This document shows, piece by piece, positions 1 through 8,975 of a DNA stretch of 64,000 bases. The DNA comes from Mycobacteriaceae bacterium (lineage in GTDB: Bacteria > Actinomycetota > Actinomycetes > Mycobacteriales > Mycobacteriaceae), in contig JAIEPH010000031.1 in assembly GCA_019749805.1 (NCBI GenBank), positions 62,001 through 126,000 on the forward strand, read 5' to 3'. Within the stretch, counting starts at the first letter, position 1. Each line of letters begins with the position of its first letter. A model generated the notes under the pieces. It was not told the DNA's origin. It ran no database searches and saw only the letters and a program-made list of their open reading frames with translations. The position numbers and the translations under genes were made by a program.

Positions 1-785
1 GCAAGGACGCCGCGCCAATTGGCGAAGGTCATGTCGATGCCCGACTCCTTGAGGGTCGGAGCGTCTATGCCTTCGACCCGCTCGTCGCTCGACACGGCGA
101 GCACGCGCAATTGGCCGGCTTCGATCTGATCGATGAGCTCGCCGGGACTCGACGTACCGACCGTGATCTTCTTGCCCAGCAGCGCGGTCAGCAGATCTCC
201 GCCGCCGTCATAGGTGACGAAGTTGACCGATTTCGGATCGAGGCCGACCGTCTTCGCCAGTTCCATGGGGAACAAATGGTCTGGTCCACCTGGTGACGAG
301 CCGCCGCCGATCGTCACCTTCGCGGGATCGGCTTTCCATGCTGCGACGAAGTCCTGCACCGTCTTGAAGGGTGAGTCGGCGGGAACGAAAATCGCTCCGG
401 GATCCTCGATCAACTTCGCGAGGGCGGTGGCATCGGAAGCGTTGATCTTGGATCCGTTGGTGTACGTGGCGCCGACGACACCCAGGCCCATCGTCATCAT
501 GAGGTCGTCGTTGCCCTTTTCGTTCATCAGCCGGGCCATCGCCACGGTGCCGCCGGCGCCGAGCACATTGAAGACCTCGATGCGACCGGTGATGTCGTCG
601 TCCTGCATGATCTTCACCGCGGTGCGAGCGGTCAGGTCGTAGCCGCCGCCGGGGCTGTTGGGCACCATCATGCGCAGCCGGTGCAAGCCGAGTTCCCCGC
701 CGTCGCGGGTGACGCCGCAGGCTGTAGCCAGCAGCGCGGCGATCAGGACGATGACGAGCATCGGCCGGGTGTGCGTGCTTTTCAC
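1..785 (-). CDS. TctC-family tripartite tricarboxylate transporter substrate-binding lipoprotein (3' end cut by window)
   Basis: Extracytoplasmic solute receptor of the tripartite tricarboxylate transporter (TTT) family, which captures citrate-like carboxylates for a TctAB membrane pair. The visible 261 codons begin with a basic n-region and hydrophobic stretch ending in a lipobox (LLATACG, Cys about residue 16 counted from the internal ATG at 761). The mature start RMMVPNSPGGGYDLTAR is typical of TctC. The start is taken as GTG at 785, because this gives a complete signal peptide with Lys and Arg; ATG at 761 would leave it without a charged n-region. The gene runs off the left edge, so tctB and tctA, if present, lie outside. 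It is divergent from a CitA/DctB-type sensor kinase, which fits substrate-induced expression. Family call is firm; the substrate is inferred. Confidence 0.88.
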   Translation of the reverse strand, partial: MKSTHTRPMLVIVLIAALLATACGVTRDGGELGLHRLRMMVPNSPGGGYDLTARTAVKIMQDDDITGRIEVFNVLGAGGTVAMARLMNEKGNDDLMMTMGLGVVGATYTNGSKINASDATALAKLIEDPGAIFVPADSPFKTVQDFVAAWKADPAKVTIGGGSSPGGPDHLFPMELAKTVGLDPKSVNFVTYDGGGDLLTALLGKKITVGTSSPGELIDQIEAGQLRVLAVSSDERVEGIDAPTLKESGIDMTFANWRGVL

Positions 786-835
786 GTCGTCCCCAATCAC
801 GTCAGTTGTGATGCTCAGCAATACTGGAACGTACA

Positions 836-849
836 GTGACCCAGGTCAC
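836..849. promoter_or_regulatory. Inverted repeat between tctC and the sensor kinase; candidate response-regulator operator
   Basis: GTGACC-CA-GGTCAC is a perfect 6-bp inverted repeat with a 2-bp spacer in the divergent tctC/kinase interval. It lies 31 bp upstream of the preferred kinase start at 881. The alternative kinase start (GTG 836) would place it inside the gene. Operator function is inferred from symmetry and position only. Confidence 0.4.
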
Positions 850-880
850 GCATGAGTACGCAAAGGACGTTTTGGTCGTT

Positions 881-2509
881 GTGAAACTTCTCCGCAGTCC
901 GGCTCGAGGCTTCCGCAGCCTGGCTGGCCAGTTCCTGGTCTTTCAGTTGCTGGTCGTCGCGATCGTGCTGATCGCGGTGGCAGCGGTGTCGGTGGCGCAG
1001 TCGACACGGGAGTTCCGTGAGGTGCGTGGCGCGCGAATGATCGCCGTCGCTGAGAACATGGCGTCCACGCCGGTCGTGCGAGACAGGTATGCCGACCCCG
1101 GAGCCGCCAGGGTGCTGGCGCCAGAGGTCGACCGTGCGGTGGCCCTATCGGGTGCGGGGCTTGCAGAGATCATCGACCCGGGTGGCACGGTGCGGGTGTC
1201 GTCGGATCCGTCGCGCATCGGCGCGCAGGTCGACATGGGGCCGACCAGGGCGGACGAAGGGCGAGCCTGGTTCGGCGATCTGACGATCGACGGGGTGCAC
1301 AGCCTCGTGGGCGAGGTGCCCATCCTCGCCGACACCGGCGACGTGGTGTCGGTGGCGTCGGTCAGCGAGCGTTATCCGTCGGTCTGGGAGTTGATGGGCG
1401 CGTCCGGCGAACGTCTGCTGTTCTATCTCGGCTTGGGCGCGGCGCTGGGCCTACTGGCATCCTGGCTGCTGTCGAGGCGGATCAAACGGCACACCCGTGG
1501 ATTGGAGATCGCCGAGATCGCCGGGCTTGCGGATCATCGCGAAGCGTTGTTGCACAGCATTCGCGAGGGCGTTGTTGCGGTGAACAACGAGGGCGACATC
1601 ACGCTGCTCAACGACAGTGCGCAGGATCTGCTGGGGGTGACCGACGATGCGGTGGGGCGTCCGGTGGACAGTGTGGGGTTGGATCCCGCGGTCGTCGACT
1701 TCTTACTGTCGGGTGAGGACGGCCAGTCCGCCGGCGATACCGTGATCGTCACGCGGACAAGGGTGCTGGCGTTGAACCGGAGGGCGGCGACGAGCCAGGG
1801 CCAGCGGATCGGCACGGTTACGACGATGCGTGACAGCACCGAGCTGGCGGCTCTGCAGGGCCAGCTGTCGTCGCACAAGAGCGTGACGGACACGCTGCGC
1901 GCGCAGACGCACGAGTTCGCGAACCAGCTGCACACCATCTCTGGCTTGGTCCAGCTGGGTGAATATGATTCGGTGCGTGATCTGGTCGGCACTCTGACGC
2001 GACGGCGGGCAGAAATCAGTGATGCAGTGACACAACGCATTTCCGATCCCGCCGTGGCGGCTTTGTTGATCGCGAAGACGACGCTGGCGGCCGAGAGCGG
2101 TGTGTCGCTCGAGATCTCCCCGGAGTCGCACCTGGCGGCGTTGCCGCCCGCGCTGGCGACCGACGTGATCACACTCCTTGGCAATCTCATCGACAATGCG
2201 GTCGATGTGTCGGTGGGGTCGAAGTCGGCTCGGGTCACGGTCAGCATCGGTGACCGTGAGGGTTTGATGATCTCTGTCGCGGATTCGGGGCCGGGTGTAC
2301 CCGAGCATCTTCGGGAGTCGATCTTTGCGCGGGGTGTGACCTCCAAGTCTGAGGTCCCCGGCGGGCGGGGTATCGGACTGGCACTGGTGCGGATCGTGAC
2401 ATCGCAGCACGGCGGAACGGTGCAGGTGAGCGACGATCCCTTCGGTGGCGCACTTTTCGTGGTGAAGTTGCCTGCGAGCGTCGTCGCTGAGAAGGCGGCC
2501 CATGCGTGA
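881..2509 (+). CDS. CitA/DctB-type sensor histidine kinase
   Basis: Membrane sensor kinase of the CitA/DcuS class, which detects di- or tricarboxylates outside the cell and phosphorylates a CitB-type regulator. Order along the protein: TM helix near residues 18-39, periplasmic sensor region to about 175, second TM about 178-198, a PAS domain (about 220-320, EGVVAVNNEGDITLLN), a SpoB-like dimerisation helix with the phospho-accepting His in THEFANQLHTI, then an ATPase domain with N box (LLGNLIDNAVD), DSGPGV and GRGIGLAL. GTG 881 is preferred (AAAGGA upstream, and it starts just before the basic n-region). In-frame GTG 836 would add 15 residues and cover the palindrome. It overlaps the regulator by 8 nt. 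Being divergent from tctC suggests it senses that transporter's substrate (inference). Confidence 0.9.
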   Translation: MKLLRSPARGFRSLAGQFLVFQLLVVAIVLIAVAAVSVAQSTREFREVRGARMIAVAENMASTPVVRDRYADPGAARVLAPEVDRAVALSGAGLAEIIDPGGTVRVSSDPSRIGAQVDMGPTRADEGRAWFGDLTIDGVHSLVGEVPILADTGDVVSVASVSERYPSVWELMGASGERLLFYLGLGAALGLLASWLLSRRIKRHTRGLEIAEIAGLADHREALLHSIREGVVAVNNEGDITLLNDSAQDLLGVTDDAVGRPVDSVGLDPAVVDFLLSGEDGQSAGDTVIVTRTRVLALNRRAATSQGQRIGTVTTMRDSTELAALQGQLSSHKSVTDTLRAQTHEFANQLHTISGLVQLGEYDSVRDLVGTLTRRRAEISDAVTQRISDPAVAALLIAKTTLAAESGVSLEISPESHLAALPPALATDVITLLGNLIDNAVDVSVGSKSARVTVSIGDREGLMISVADSGPGVPEHLRESIFARGVTSKSEVPGGRGIGLALVRIVTSQHGGTVQVSDDPFGGALFVVKLPASVVAEKAAHA

Positions 2510-3167
2510 CGTGCTGATCGTCGACGACGACTTCATGGTGGCCGAGATCCATCGGCGATTTGTCGAACAAGTGGATGGCTTTCGGGCGACCGGGGTAACG
2601 CGGACGGGCGCGGAAGCGTTGACCGCGGTAAAGGACTTGCAGCCCGACCTGGTGCTGCTGGACGTGTATCTGCCGGATATGACTGGCCTCGAGGTGCTGC
2701 AGCAATTGCGGTCGGATGGCAACCTGGTCGGCGTCATCATGATCACCGCGGCGCGGGAGTTGGACACCGTCAAAGGTGCTTTGGACGGTGGGGCCGCCGA
2801 TTTCCTGATCAAGCCGTTCGAGTTTCCGCAATTCAAGGTGAAGTTGGAGGCGTTCGCGGCACGGGCGGACACCCTGGAGTCCGCCGGTGGGATCGACCAG
2901 TCGCTGGTCGATTCCTTGTTTGGTCGGCCCGGCGGAGCGACACAGGCTCTGCCGAAGGGCCTCGGCGCCGAAACGGGCCAACTGGTGCTGGACGCGGTCC
3001 GCAGCGCCGGCGAGGTCTCTGCGGCCGAGTGCGCGGATCTGGTTGGGATTTCGCGAGTTAGCGCGCGGCGCTATCTCGAGCATTTTCTGAGCACCGACGT
3101 GCTGGAATTGCGATTGCAGTACGGCGCAGGCAGACCCGAGCGGCGTTATCACTTACGCGGCGTGTAG
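2502..3167 (+). CDS. CitB/DcuR-type response regulator
   Basis: Two-component response regulator partnering the preceding kinase, with which it overlaps by 8 nt. The receiver domain occupies about residues 1-120: acidic pocket D8-D10, phospho-acceptor D54 (LVLLDVYLPDMTG) and conserved K104 (FLIKPFEF). A C-terminal helix-turn-helix (about 165-215, EVSAAECADLVGISRVSARRYL) resembles CitB/DcuR regulators and ends in a short wing (GRPERRYHL). It probably activates the divergent tctC operon, possibly through the palindrome at 836-849 (inference). Its 3' end overlaps the convergent HNH gene by 15 bp. Confidence 0.92.
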   Translation: MRDVLIVDDDFMVAEIHRRFVEQVDGFRATGVTRTGAEALTAVKDLQPDLVLLDVYLPDMTGLEVLQQLRSDGNLVGVIMITAARELDTVKGALDGGAADFLIKPFEFPQFKVKLEAFAARADTLESAGGIDQSLVDSLFGRPGGATQALPKGLGAETGQLVLDAVRSAGEVSAAECADLVGISRVSARRYLEHFLSTDVLELRLQYGAGRPERRYHLRGV

Positions 3168-4439
3168 GTCAGCGAGCTCGATGCCAATTCTGACTTCGAC
3201 TTCGCTCACGGTGATCAATCGAGATCCCGGCAGCGGCGGCGCCATCGACTGGTAGTGCGCGCCGGTGGGCGTGACGAATTCGGCAGTGTGGACTCCGTTT
3301 TCCTCACAGGTGTTCACCTCCCAGCCCGGTGACTCCTTGACGTAGTTGCAGTGTGCACACATACCCAGGCCATTGAGTGCATGAGTTGGTCCCCCGCGAC
3401 TTCTGGGCACGGCGTGATCGCGATGCCGAATCGGGGCATCGCAATACGGCGTTCGACACGTTCGATCCCGCAACGCGATAAATTTCGCCAATCCCTTTGG
3501 GAAGCATCGTGACCGCGATTCCATCGCTACGAGGGATCCAGACTTGGGATGGCGGTAGAGCCGTCGTAAGGTGGCCGTCGAACGCGCGTCGCCAACCGCG
3601 GCGTCGACCAACTGCCGGGCCACCTCAGCGGGGATCGGGCCGTAGCCATCCACCAACGCCGGGCAATTGTCTCCGCCGAACAATGTTTCATCCGACATCA
3701 CCAGGTTTACCGCGACCGGCTCCGGAACCTCGGCAGGTCGACCGGTCACCCGCTCGACCAAGGTGTCCGCCATTACCTGGCCGCGAGACCGATCGTCAAA
3801 CGTCGTATCGGCGGCGCGTCTGAGTGCCGCGTACACACTCACTCCCTGCTTGACCGGCAGCAGTGCGGTCAAAAACGTCATGGCGTCGGGCGCTGGACGA
3901 ATGCTCACATTTCGTTCGGTCTCTGCCTTGGCTGCCCGGTCAACAACCGCCTGGGGATCGAGGCGATAGGCGATGTCTTTGGCAATCGCGGTGATCCGAG
4001 CGTCGCCCTTTCCGTCGAGACTACCGACATCGGCGCACATTTCAGCGTCCAACGCTCGGCGGTCCGCCACGCTAAGGCAGGCTGACTCGCGCACGATCAG
4101 TGTGGCGCGCCATTCTGAGAGAGCACCACATTCCAAAGCAGCTAGGGTATAAGGCATTTCGTGCACCAGGGCTTTGGCGAATCCCAGGTGACGATAGCCG
4201 CGCGACGAGGAATCACGTCGCGCCAGAGCCACCTCGCTGGCCACACCGTTGCCCCGCTTAGCGGCCGGCATGCCCTCAGCAGCTTCCACAGCGCGTCGAC
4301 GCTCGTCCAAGGCGGCCGCAGCGCGCGCCTGCCCGGCCGCCGCGGCTGACTTCAGTCGCTCAAGCTCGGCGATCCGACCGATCAACTCAGCCTCGTCGGC
4401 GAGCGAATCCACCAAGTTCCGCGTTGCGGTATCGAGCAT
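3153..4439 (-). CDS. DUF222 / 13E12-repeat family HNH endonuclease domain protein
   Basis: Protein of the mycobacterial 13E12 (DUF222) family, 428 residues, with an N-terminal DUF222 region and a C-terminal HNH nuclease module. The module is visible as CRTPYCDAPIRHRDHAVP followed by RGGPTHALNGLGMCAHCN: CX4C, the HRDH core, and CX2C-type zinc ligands. Members are often multicopy in mycobacterial genomes and are suspected relics of mobile elements, but the cellular role is unknown. A TANNNT element at 4446-4451, 6 nt before ATG 4439, predicts a leaderless transcript. It sits where synteny with the M. tuberculosis lgt neighbourhood ends. No flanking target-site repeats were seen. Confidence 0.9.
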   Translation of the reverse strand: MLDTATRNLVDSLADEAELIGRIAELERLKSAAAAGQARAAAALDERRRAVEAAEGMPAAKRGNGVASEVALARRDSSSRGYRHLGFAKALVHEMPYTLAALECGALSEWRATLIVRESACLSVADRRALDAEMCADVGSLDGKGDARITAIAKDIAYRLDPQAVVDRAAKAETERNVSIRPAPDAMTFLTALLPVKQGVSVYAALRRAADTTFDDRSRGQVMADTLVERVTGRPAEVPEPVAVNLVMSDETLFGGDNCPALVDGYGPIPAEVARQLVDAAVGDARSTATLRRLYRHPKSGSLVAMESRSRCFPKGLAKFIALRDRTCRTPYCDAPIRHRDHAVPRSRGGPTHALNGLGMCAHCNYVKESPGWEVNTCEENGVHTAEFVTPTGAHYQSMAPPLPGSRLITVSEVEVRIGIELADLHAA

Positions 4440-4445
4440 GCTTCG

Positions 4446-4451
4446 ACACTA
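4446..4451 (-). promoter_or_regulatory. Predicted -10 element (TAGTGT) of the HNH gene, leaderless
   Basis: TAGTGT on the minus strand fits the mycobacterial TANNNT -10 consensus. It lies 6 nt before the ATG at 4439, so transcription would start at or next to the start codon. No convincing -35 is visible. Confidence 0.4.
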
Positions 4452-4495
4452 TCCGTACCCACTGACAAGTCTTGGCTCTGGGCGATGCGCGACGC

Positions 4496-6898
4496 TCAGC
4501 TGTTGCGGCGCCGGAAGATCCGACGAAGGCGACTGCCGCGCTCTTCTGGCTGGGCCGGTGCTTCGGCCGTCGGCCGCTTAACCGTGGCGTCAGTGTCCGA
4601 GATCGGAGTCTCAGCGTCACTCTCGGCTTCTTGCTCTGCTGCGTCTGCATCGGCTTCTTCCGCAGCTACCTCCGCGGCCACTTCCTCAGCCTCGTCGGCG
4701 CCCTCGACCGCGGCGTCGAGAGCCGCGGGCGCAGCGTCCTGCGCCTCAACGACGTCCTCACCCTCGACAGCGCCAACACCACCGACAGTTTCTTCTTCGT
4801 CCTGCGCGCTGTCCTGGGCGTCGGCTTCATCGAGTGAATCGTCGGTCTCATCTTCGACGTGTTCTGCGGCCTCGGCCAGCTCCCCCGCGGGTTCGTCGGC
4901 GTCGGCATCGTCATCGGCGGCTACCTCGGCGGCGACTTCCTCGGCCTCCTGCGCTTCGACCGCGTCCTCACCCTCGACAGCGCCCACGCCACCGACGGAG
5001 TCGGCCTCGTCGTCAGTGCTGTCCTGGGCGTCGGCTTCATCATCGGGTGAATCGTCGGTCTCATCTTCGACGTGTTCTGCGGCCTCGGCCAGCTCCTCCG
5101 CGGGTTCGTCGGCGTCGGCATCGTCGTCGGCGGCTACCTCTTCGGCGACTTCCTCGGCCTCGTCGGCACTTTCGACCGCGGCCTCATGAGCCTCGGGTGC
5201 GGCCTCCTGCGCTTCGACCGCGTCCTCACCCTCGACAGCACCCACACCACCGACAGAGTCGGCCTCGTCGTCAGTGCTGCCCTCGGTCTCGGCCTCATCA
5301 TCGGGTGAATCGTCGGTCTCATCTTCGACATGTTCTGCGGCCTCGGCCAGCTCCCCCGCGAGTTCGTCGGTCGCTGAATCCTCGGCCGCCACCTCGGCGG
5401 CGACTTCCTCGGACGCATCGGCACTTTCAACCGCGGCCTCTTGAGCCTCGGGTGCAGCCTCCTGCGCTTCGACCGCGTCCTCACCCTCGACAGCGCCCAC
5501 GCCACCGACGGAGTCGGCCTCGTCCTCCGTGCTGTCCTGGGCGTCGGCCTCATCGGGTGAATCGTCGGTCTCGTCCTCGACGTGTTCTGCGGCCTCGGCC
5601 AGCTCCCCCGCGGGTTCGTCGGCGTCGGCATTGTCATCGGCGGCTACCTCGGCGGCGACTTCCTCGGCCTCGTCGGCACTTTCAACCGCGGCTTCGTGAG
5701 CCTCGGGGGCAGCCTCCTGCGCTTCGATCGCGTCCTCACCCTCCACAGCGCCCACGCCACCGACGGAGTCGGCCTCAGATTCCTCGCCGGCTGCGGCTTC
5801 CTCAGCGTCGGCCGCTACCGCCGCCGCGAGCAGTTTGGCTTCGGCGGCAGTCTCTTCATCGACGGAATCGTCAGGTTCGACATCTTCCACGTCGAAGTGC
5901 TCATCCGCGTCGGCTCGAGCGTCTTCGTCGTCGTCCTGCCCGGCCACCTTTGCCGCCGCCACCACACCCGAAGTCGCCGCAACCGCGACCAGTTCGTCGG
6001 CCACCTCATCGACGAGCGACTCATCGCGCGGCTTACCCTTCAGCGTCGCCGGGTCCTCGCGACCCTTCGGCGCCACCATGAAGTACACCATCGCACCGAT
6101 GAATACGAATGTGGACGTGAACGAGTTGACCCTGATATCGGCGATCAGCGTGGCCTGATCGCTACGCAACAGTTCGATCCAGAAGCGACCCAAGCAGTAG
6201 CCCGCGACGTACAGCGCGAACAACCGGCCGTGACCGATCTTGAACCGTCGATCCAGCCAGATCAACAGCGCGAAAATCAGGACATTCCACACCAATTCGT
6301 ACAGGAACGTCGGATGTACGACCTCATACAGCTGGCCCGTAGACACACCATTGGCCAGGTCCGGGCTGACCACACCGTTGGCGCCCTCGCGCTCGTAGAT
6401 CTCCAGACCCCACGGCACCGTCGTCGGCCGGCCGTACAACTCCTGGTTGAAGTAGTTGCCCAATCGGCCGATCGCCTGCGCCAGAATGATTCCCGGCGCA
6501 ATCGCATCGCCGAATGCGGGCAGTGGAATGCCACGATTCCGGCACGCGATCCAGGCTCCAACGCCACCAAGCGCTACCGCGCCCCAGATTCCCAGGCCGC
6601 CGTCCCAGATTCGCAGCGCCCCGAGAATCCCTGGCTTGCCCTCTCCGAAATACTTCGACCAATCGGTGATGACGTGATAGAGCCGGCCGCCGATCAGACC
6701 GAACGGCACCGCCCACAGCGCGATGTCATAGATGACGCCACGCTCACCGCCCCTGGCTTCCCATCGGCGATCGCCGATGAGCAGCGCCGCCACGATCCCG
6801 AAGATGATGAACAACGCGTACGCACGAATCGGAACCGGACCGATATGCCAGACGCCCTGCGACGGACTCGGAATGTAGGCGAGCACAGTCGTCGTCAC
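4496..6898 (-). CDS. lgt: Prolipoprotein diacylglyceryl transferase with giant acidic repeat tail
   Basis: Membrane enzyme that moves diacylglyceryl from phosphatidylglycerol to the lipobox cysteine of prolipoproteins, the first lipoprotein maturation step. The catalytic core is residues 1 to about 280 with seven expected TM segments. It shows DGGLGIWGA (about 99-107), IGRLGNYFNQELYGRPT (143-159, the Lgt signature) and GRFWIELLRSDQ. Residues 285-800 form a low-complexity Ala/Glu/Asp tail containing five repeat units (375-750) and ending in a basic patch, RLRRIFRRR. Mycobacterial Lgt proteins often carry an acidic tail (M. tuberculosis Lgt is about 470 residues), but this one is exceptionally long. 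GTG 6898 overlaps the trpA stop by 4 nt, so translation is probably coupled to the trp operon. Confidence 0.95.
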   Translation of the reverse strand: MTTTVLAYIPSPSQGVWHIGPVPIRAYALFIIFGIVAALLIGDRRWEARGGERGVIYDIALWAVPFGLIGGRLYHVITDWSKYFGEGKPGILGALRIWDGGLGIWGAVALGGVGAWIACRNRGIPLPAFGDAIAPGIILAQAIGRLGNYFNQELYGRPTTVPWGLEIYEREGANGVVSPDLANGVSTGQLYEVVHPTFLYELVWNVLIFALLIWLDRRFKIGHGRLFALYVAGYCLGRFWIELLRSDQATLIADIRVNSFTSTFVFIGAMVYFMVAPKGREDPATLKGKPRDESLVDEVADELVAVAATSGVVAAAKVAGQDDDEDARADADEHFDVEDVEPDDSVDEETAAEAKLLAAAVAADAEEAAAGEESEADSVGGVGAVEGEDAIEAQEAAPEAHEAAVESADEAEEVAAEVAADDNADADEPAGELAEAAEHVEDETDDSPDEADAQDSTEDEADSVGGVGAVEGEDAVEAQEAAPEAQEAAVESADASEEVAAEVAAEDSATDELAGELAEAAEHVEDETDDSPDDEAETEGSTDDEADSVGGVGAVEGEDAVEAQEAAPEAHEAAVESADEAEEVAEEVAADDDADADEPAEELAEAAEHVEDETDDSPDDEADAQDSTDDEADSVGGVGAVEGEDAVEAQEAEEVAAEVAADDDADADEPAGELAEAAEHVEDETDDSLDEADAQDSAQDEEETVGGVGAVEGEDVVEAQDAAPAALDAAVEGADEAEEVAAEVAAEEADADAAEQEAESDAETPISDTDATVKRPTAEAPAQPEERGSRLRRIFRRRNS
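4649..5776 (-). repeat. Five tandem units (about 255 bp each) in the lgt tail
   Basis: Units, each starting at (E)ADSVGGVGAVEGEDA or its variant: 5522-5776 (85 aa), 5267-5521 (85 aa), 5009-5266 (86 aa), 4799-5008 (70 aa, lacking 16 residues after VEAQEA) and a diverged unit 4649-4798. All stay in frame. Near-identity at DNA level in the middle units suggests recent tandem duplication. The periodicity also creates long spurious open frames on the other strand. Confidence 0.95.
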
Positions 6899-7683
6899 GC
6901 GGTAACCCTCTGCCGTACTCCCTCGGCGAGCTCAGCGGTAAGTGTCCGCACCGCGTCCTCCCCCTCCTGCAAGGCCGATACCAGCGCCGAGCCCACGATC
7001 ACCCCGTCCGCATAGGCACCGATCTCTGCCGCCTGCCCGCGTGACCGGACACCGAGGCCGACGCCGACCGGGACATCCGACACCGCTTTCACGCGGCTGA
7101 CCAACGCGGGCGCCGCATTGGATACAGCGTCGCGCGCGCCGGTCACACCCATCGTCGATGCGGCATAAACGAATCCGCGTGAAGCCTCGACCGTCGCCGC
7201 CAACCGTTCCGGCGTCGACGATGGCGCCACCAGAAAAATGCGGTCCAGGTCGTGGGCTTCCGATACCTCGATCCACTCCGACGCCTCATCGGGAATCAGA
7301 TCGGGCGTGATCATTCCCAGTCCGCCGGCCGCGGCCAGATCGCGCGCAAACGCGTCGACACCCCAGCGCAGCACCACATTCCAGTACGTCATCACCACGG
7401 CCCGACCGCCAGCGTTGCTGATCGTCTCCACCGCTGCCAATGTGTCGCGCACCCGCACACCGCCGCGCAGCGCCACTTCGGTGGCCGCCGCGATCGTCGG
7501 CCCATCCATACCCGGATCCGAATACGCGATGCCCACCTCGACGAGATCGCAGCCGGATTCGACCAGCGCTGTCATCGCCGAGATCGACTTCGGCACATCG
7601 GGAAAACCGGTCGGCAGGTAACCGATCAGAGCCGCGCGGTCTTCCGCCCGGCAGGTGTCGAACATTGCGGCCAACCGGCTCAC
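6895..7683 (-). CDS. trpA: Tryptophan synthase alpha subunit
   Basis: Cleaves indole-3-glycerol phosphate to glyceraldehyde-3-phosphate and passes indole through the tunnel to TrpB. A TIM-barrel protein of 262 residues, normal for the family. The catalytic pair Glu49 and Asp60 is visible in [18 protein letters not shown]. The phosphate-binding end of the barrel is represented by [20 protein letters not shown] and the following IVGSALV. GTG 7683 overlaps the trpB stop by 4 nt and its own stop overlaps lgt by 4 nt, so it is translated in a chain with both. Confidence 0.97.
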   Translation of the reverse strand: MSRLAAMFDTCRAEDRAALIGYLPTGFPDVPKSISAMTALVESGCDLVEVGIAYSDPGMDGPTIAAATEVALRGGVRVRDTLAAVETISNAGGRAVVMTYWNVVLRWGVDAFARDLAAAGGLGMITPDLIPDEASEWIEVSEAHDLDRIFLVAPSSTPERLAATVEASRGFVYAASTMGVTGARDAVSNAAPALVSRVKAVSDVPVGVGLGVRSRGQAAEIGAYADGVIVGSALVSALQEGEDAVRTLTAELAEGVRQRVTA

Positions 7684-8939
7684 GATTCACCGTCCATCAG
7701 GCCAAACCATTTCGCCGCCGTCTCGACGTCCTTGTCGCCGCGTCCCGACAGGTTGACCAGAACGATCGCGCCGCTACCCAGTTCCTTGCCCAGCTTCAGC
7801 GCTCCGGCGACGGCGTGCGCCGACTCGATGGCCGGGATGATTCCTTCGGTGCGGCACAACAGTGCGAACGCATCCATCGCCTCGGTGTCGGTGATCGGTC
7901 GATACTCGGCGCGGCCGATGTCCTTCAAAAACGCATGCTCGGGACCCACACCCGGATAGTCCAAACCAGCCGAAATTGAATGGGATTCGATGGTCTGACC
8001 ATCTTCGTCCTGAAGCAGGTACGAGAACGAACCCTGGAATGCCCCTGGTGTCCCACCCGTGAATGTCGCTGCGTGACGCCCGGTTTCGACGCCGTCGCCC
8101 GCCGCTTCGAAGCCGACAAGCCGTGTCCCGGGATCGTCGATGAACGCGTGGAAGATTCCGATCGCATTCGACCCGCCGCCGACACACGCTGTCACCGCAT
8201 CGGGCAAGCGGCCGGCCTGCGACTGGATCTGCACGCGTGCCTCGAGCCCGATTACCCGCTGGAAGTCGCGCACCATCGTCGGGAACGGGTGAGGTCCCGC
8301 CGCGGTGCCGAAGCAGTAATAGGTGTTGTCGGCGTTGGTGACCCAATCGCGAAAGGCTTCGTTGATCGCATCCTTGAGCGTCTTCGAACCGGCCTCGACG
8401 GACACCACTTCCGCGCCGAGTAGGCGCATCCGCGCGACATTCAGCGCCTGACGTGCGGTGTCGACGGCACCCATGTAGATGATGCACTCCAGGCCCATCA
8501 GTGCACAGGCGGTAGCGGTCGCCACCCCGTGCTGCCCGGCCCCCGTCTCCGCGATCACCCGCGACTTGCCCATCTGCTTGGCCAGCAGCGCCTGACCGAG
8601 CACATTGTTGATCTTGTGAGATCCGGTGTGGTTGAGGTCTTCTCGCTTCAGGAACAGTCGCGCCCCACCCGCATGTTCAGAAAGCCGTGTCGCCTCGTAG
8701 ATCGGCGACGGCCTGCCGGTGTAGTGGCGCTGCAGCCGATCCAGTTCATCGAGGAACACCTGATCGCCACGAGCCTTCTCGTAGGCCGCGGTCACCTCTT
8801 CGATCACCGTCATCAACGCCTCGGGGACGAATCGTCCACCATAAACACCGAAATGGCCGCGCGCATCGGGATCGTGGACCGTCGGTTCGGCCACCGCTGC
8901 ACTGGAACGCGGCAACTCCGGCCCGGCAAGGTCGGCCAT
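7680..8939 (-). CDS. trpB: Tryptophan synthase beta subunit
   Basis: PLP enzyme joining indole and serine to make tryptophan, partner of TrpA. 419 residues from ATG 8939; this is chosen over the TTG one codon upstream because a purine-rich AAGAG lies about 8 nt before it. The PLP lysine is K109 in [11 protein letters not shown], and the cofactor phosphate loop is [18 protein letters not shown] near the C-terminus is characteristic of TrpB1. It follows trpC after 36 bp and overlaps trpA by 4 nt. Confidence 0.97.
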   Translation of the reverse strand: MADLAGPELPRSSAAVAEPTVHDPDARGHFGVYGGRFVPEALMTVIEEVTAAYEKARGDQVFLDELDRLQRHYTGRPSPIYEATRLSEHAGGARLFLKREDLNHTGSHKINNVLGQALLAKQMGKSRVIAETGAGQHGVATATACALMGLECIIYMGAVDTARQALNVARMRLLGAEVVSVEAGSKTLKDAINEAFRDWVTNADNTYYCFGTAAGPHPFPTMVRDFQRVIGLEARVQIQSQAGRLPDAVTACVGGGSNAIGIFHAFIDDPGTRLVGFEAAGDGVETGRHAATFTGGTPGAFQGSFSYLLQDEDGQTIESHSISAGLDYPGVGPEHAFLKDIGRAEYRPITDTEAMDAFALLCRTEGIIPAIESAHAVAGALKLGKELGSGAIVLVNLSGRGDKDVETAAKWFGLMDGES

Positions 8940-8975
8940 CAACGATGCTCTTCGCGCAAGCGGCTCATCGCCTTG

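Noticed and set aside
4834..6081. Long Arg/Pro-rich plus-strand open frames through the lgt tail
   Set aside because: They are antisense shadows of the Ala/Glu/Asp repeats; composition is implausible and the frame follows the repeat period.
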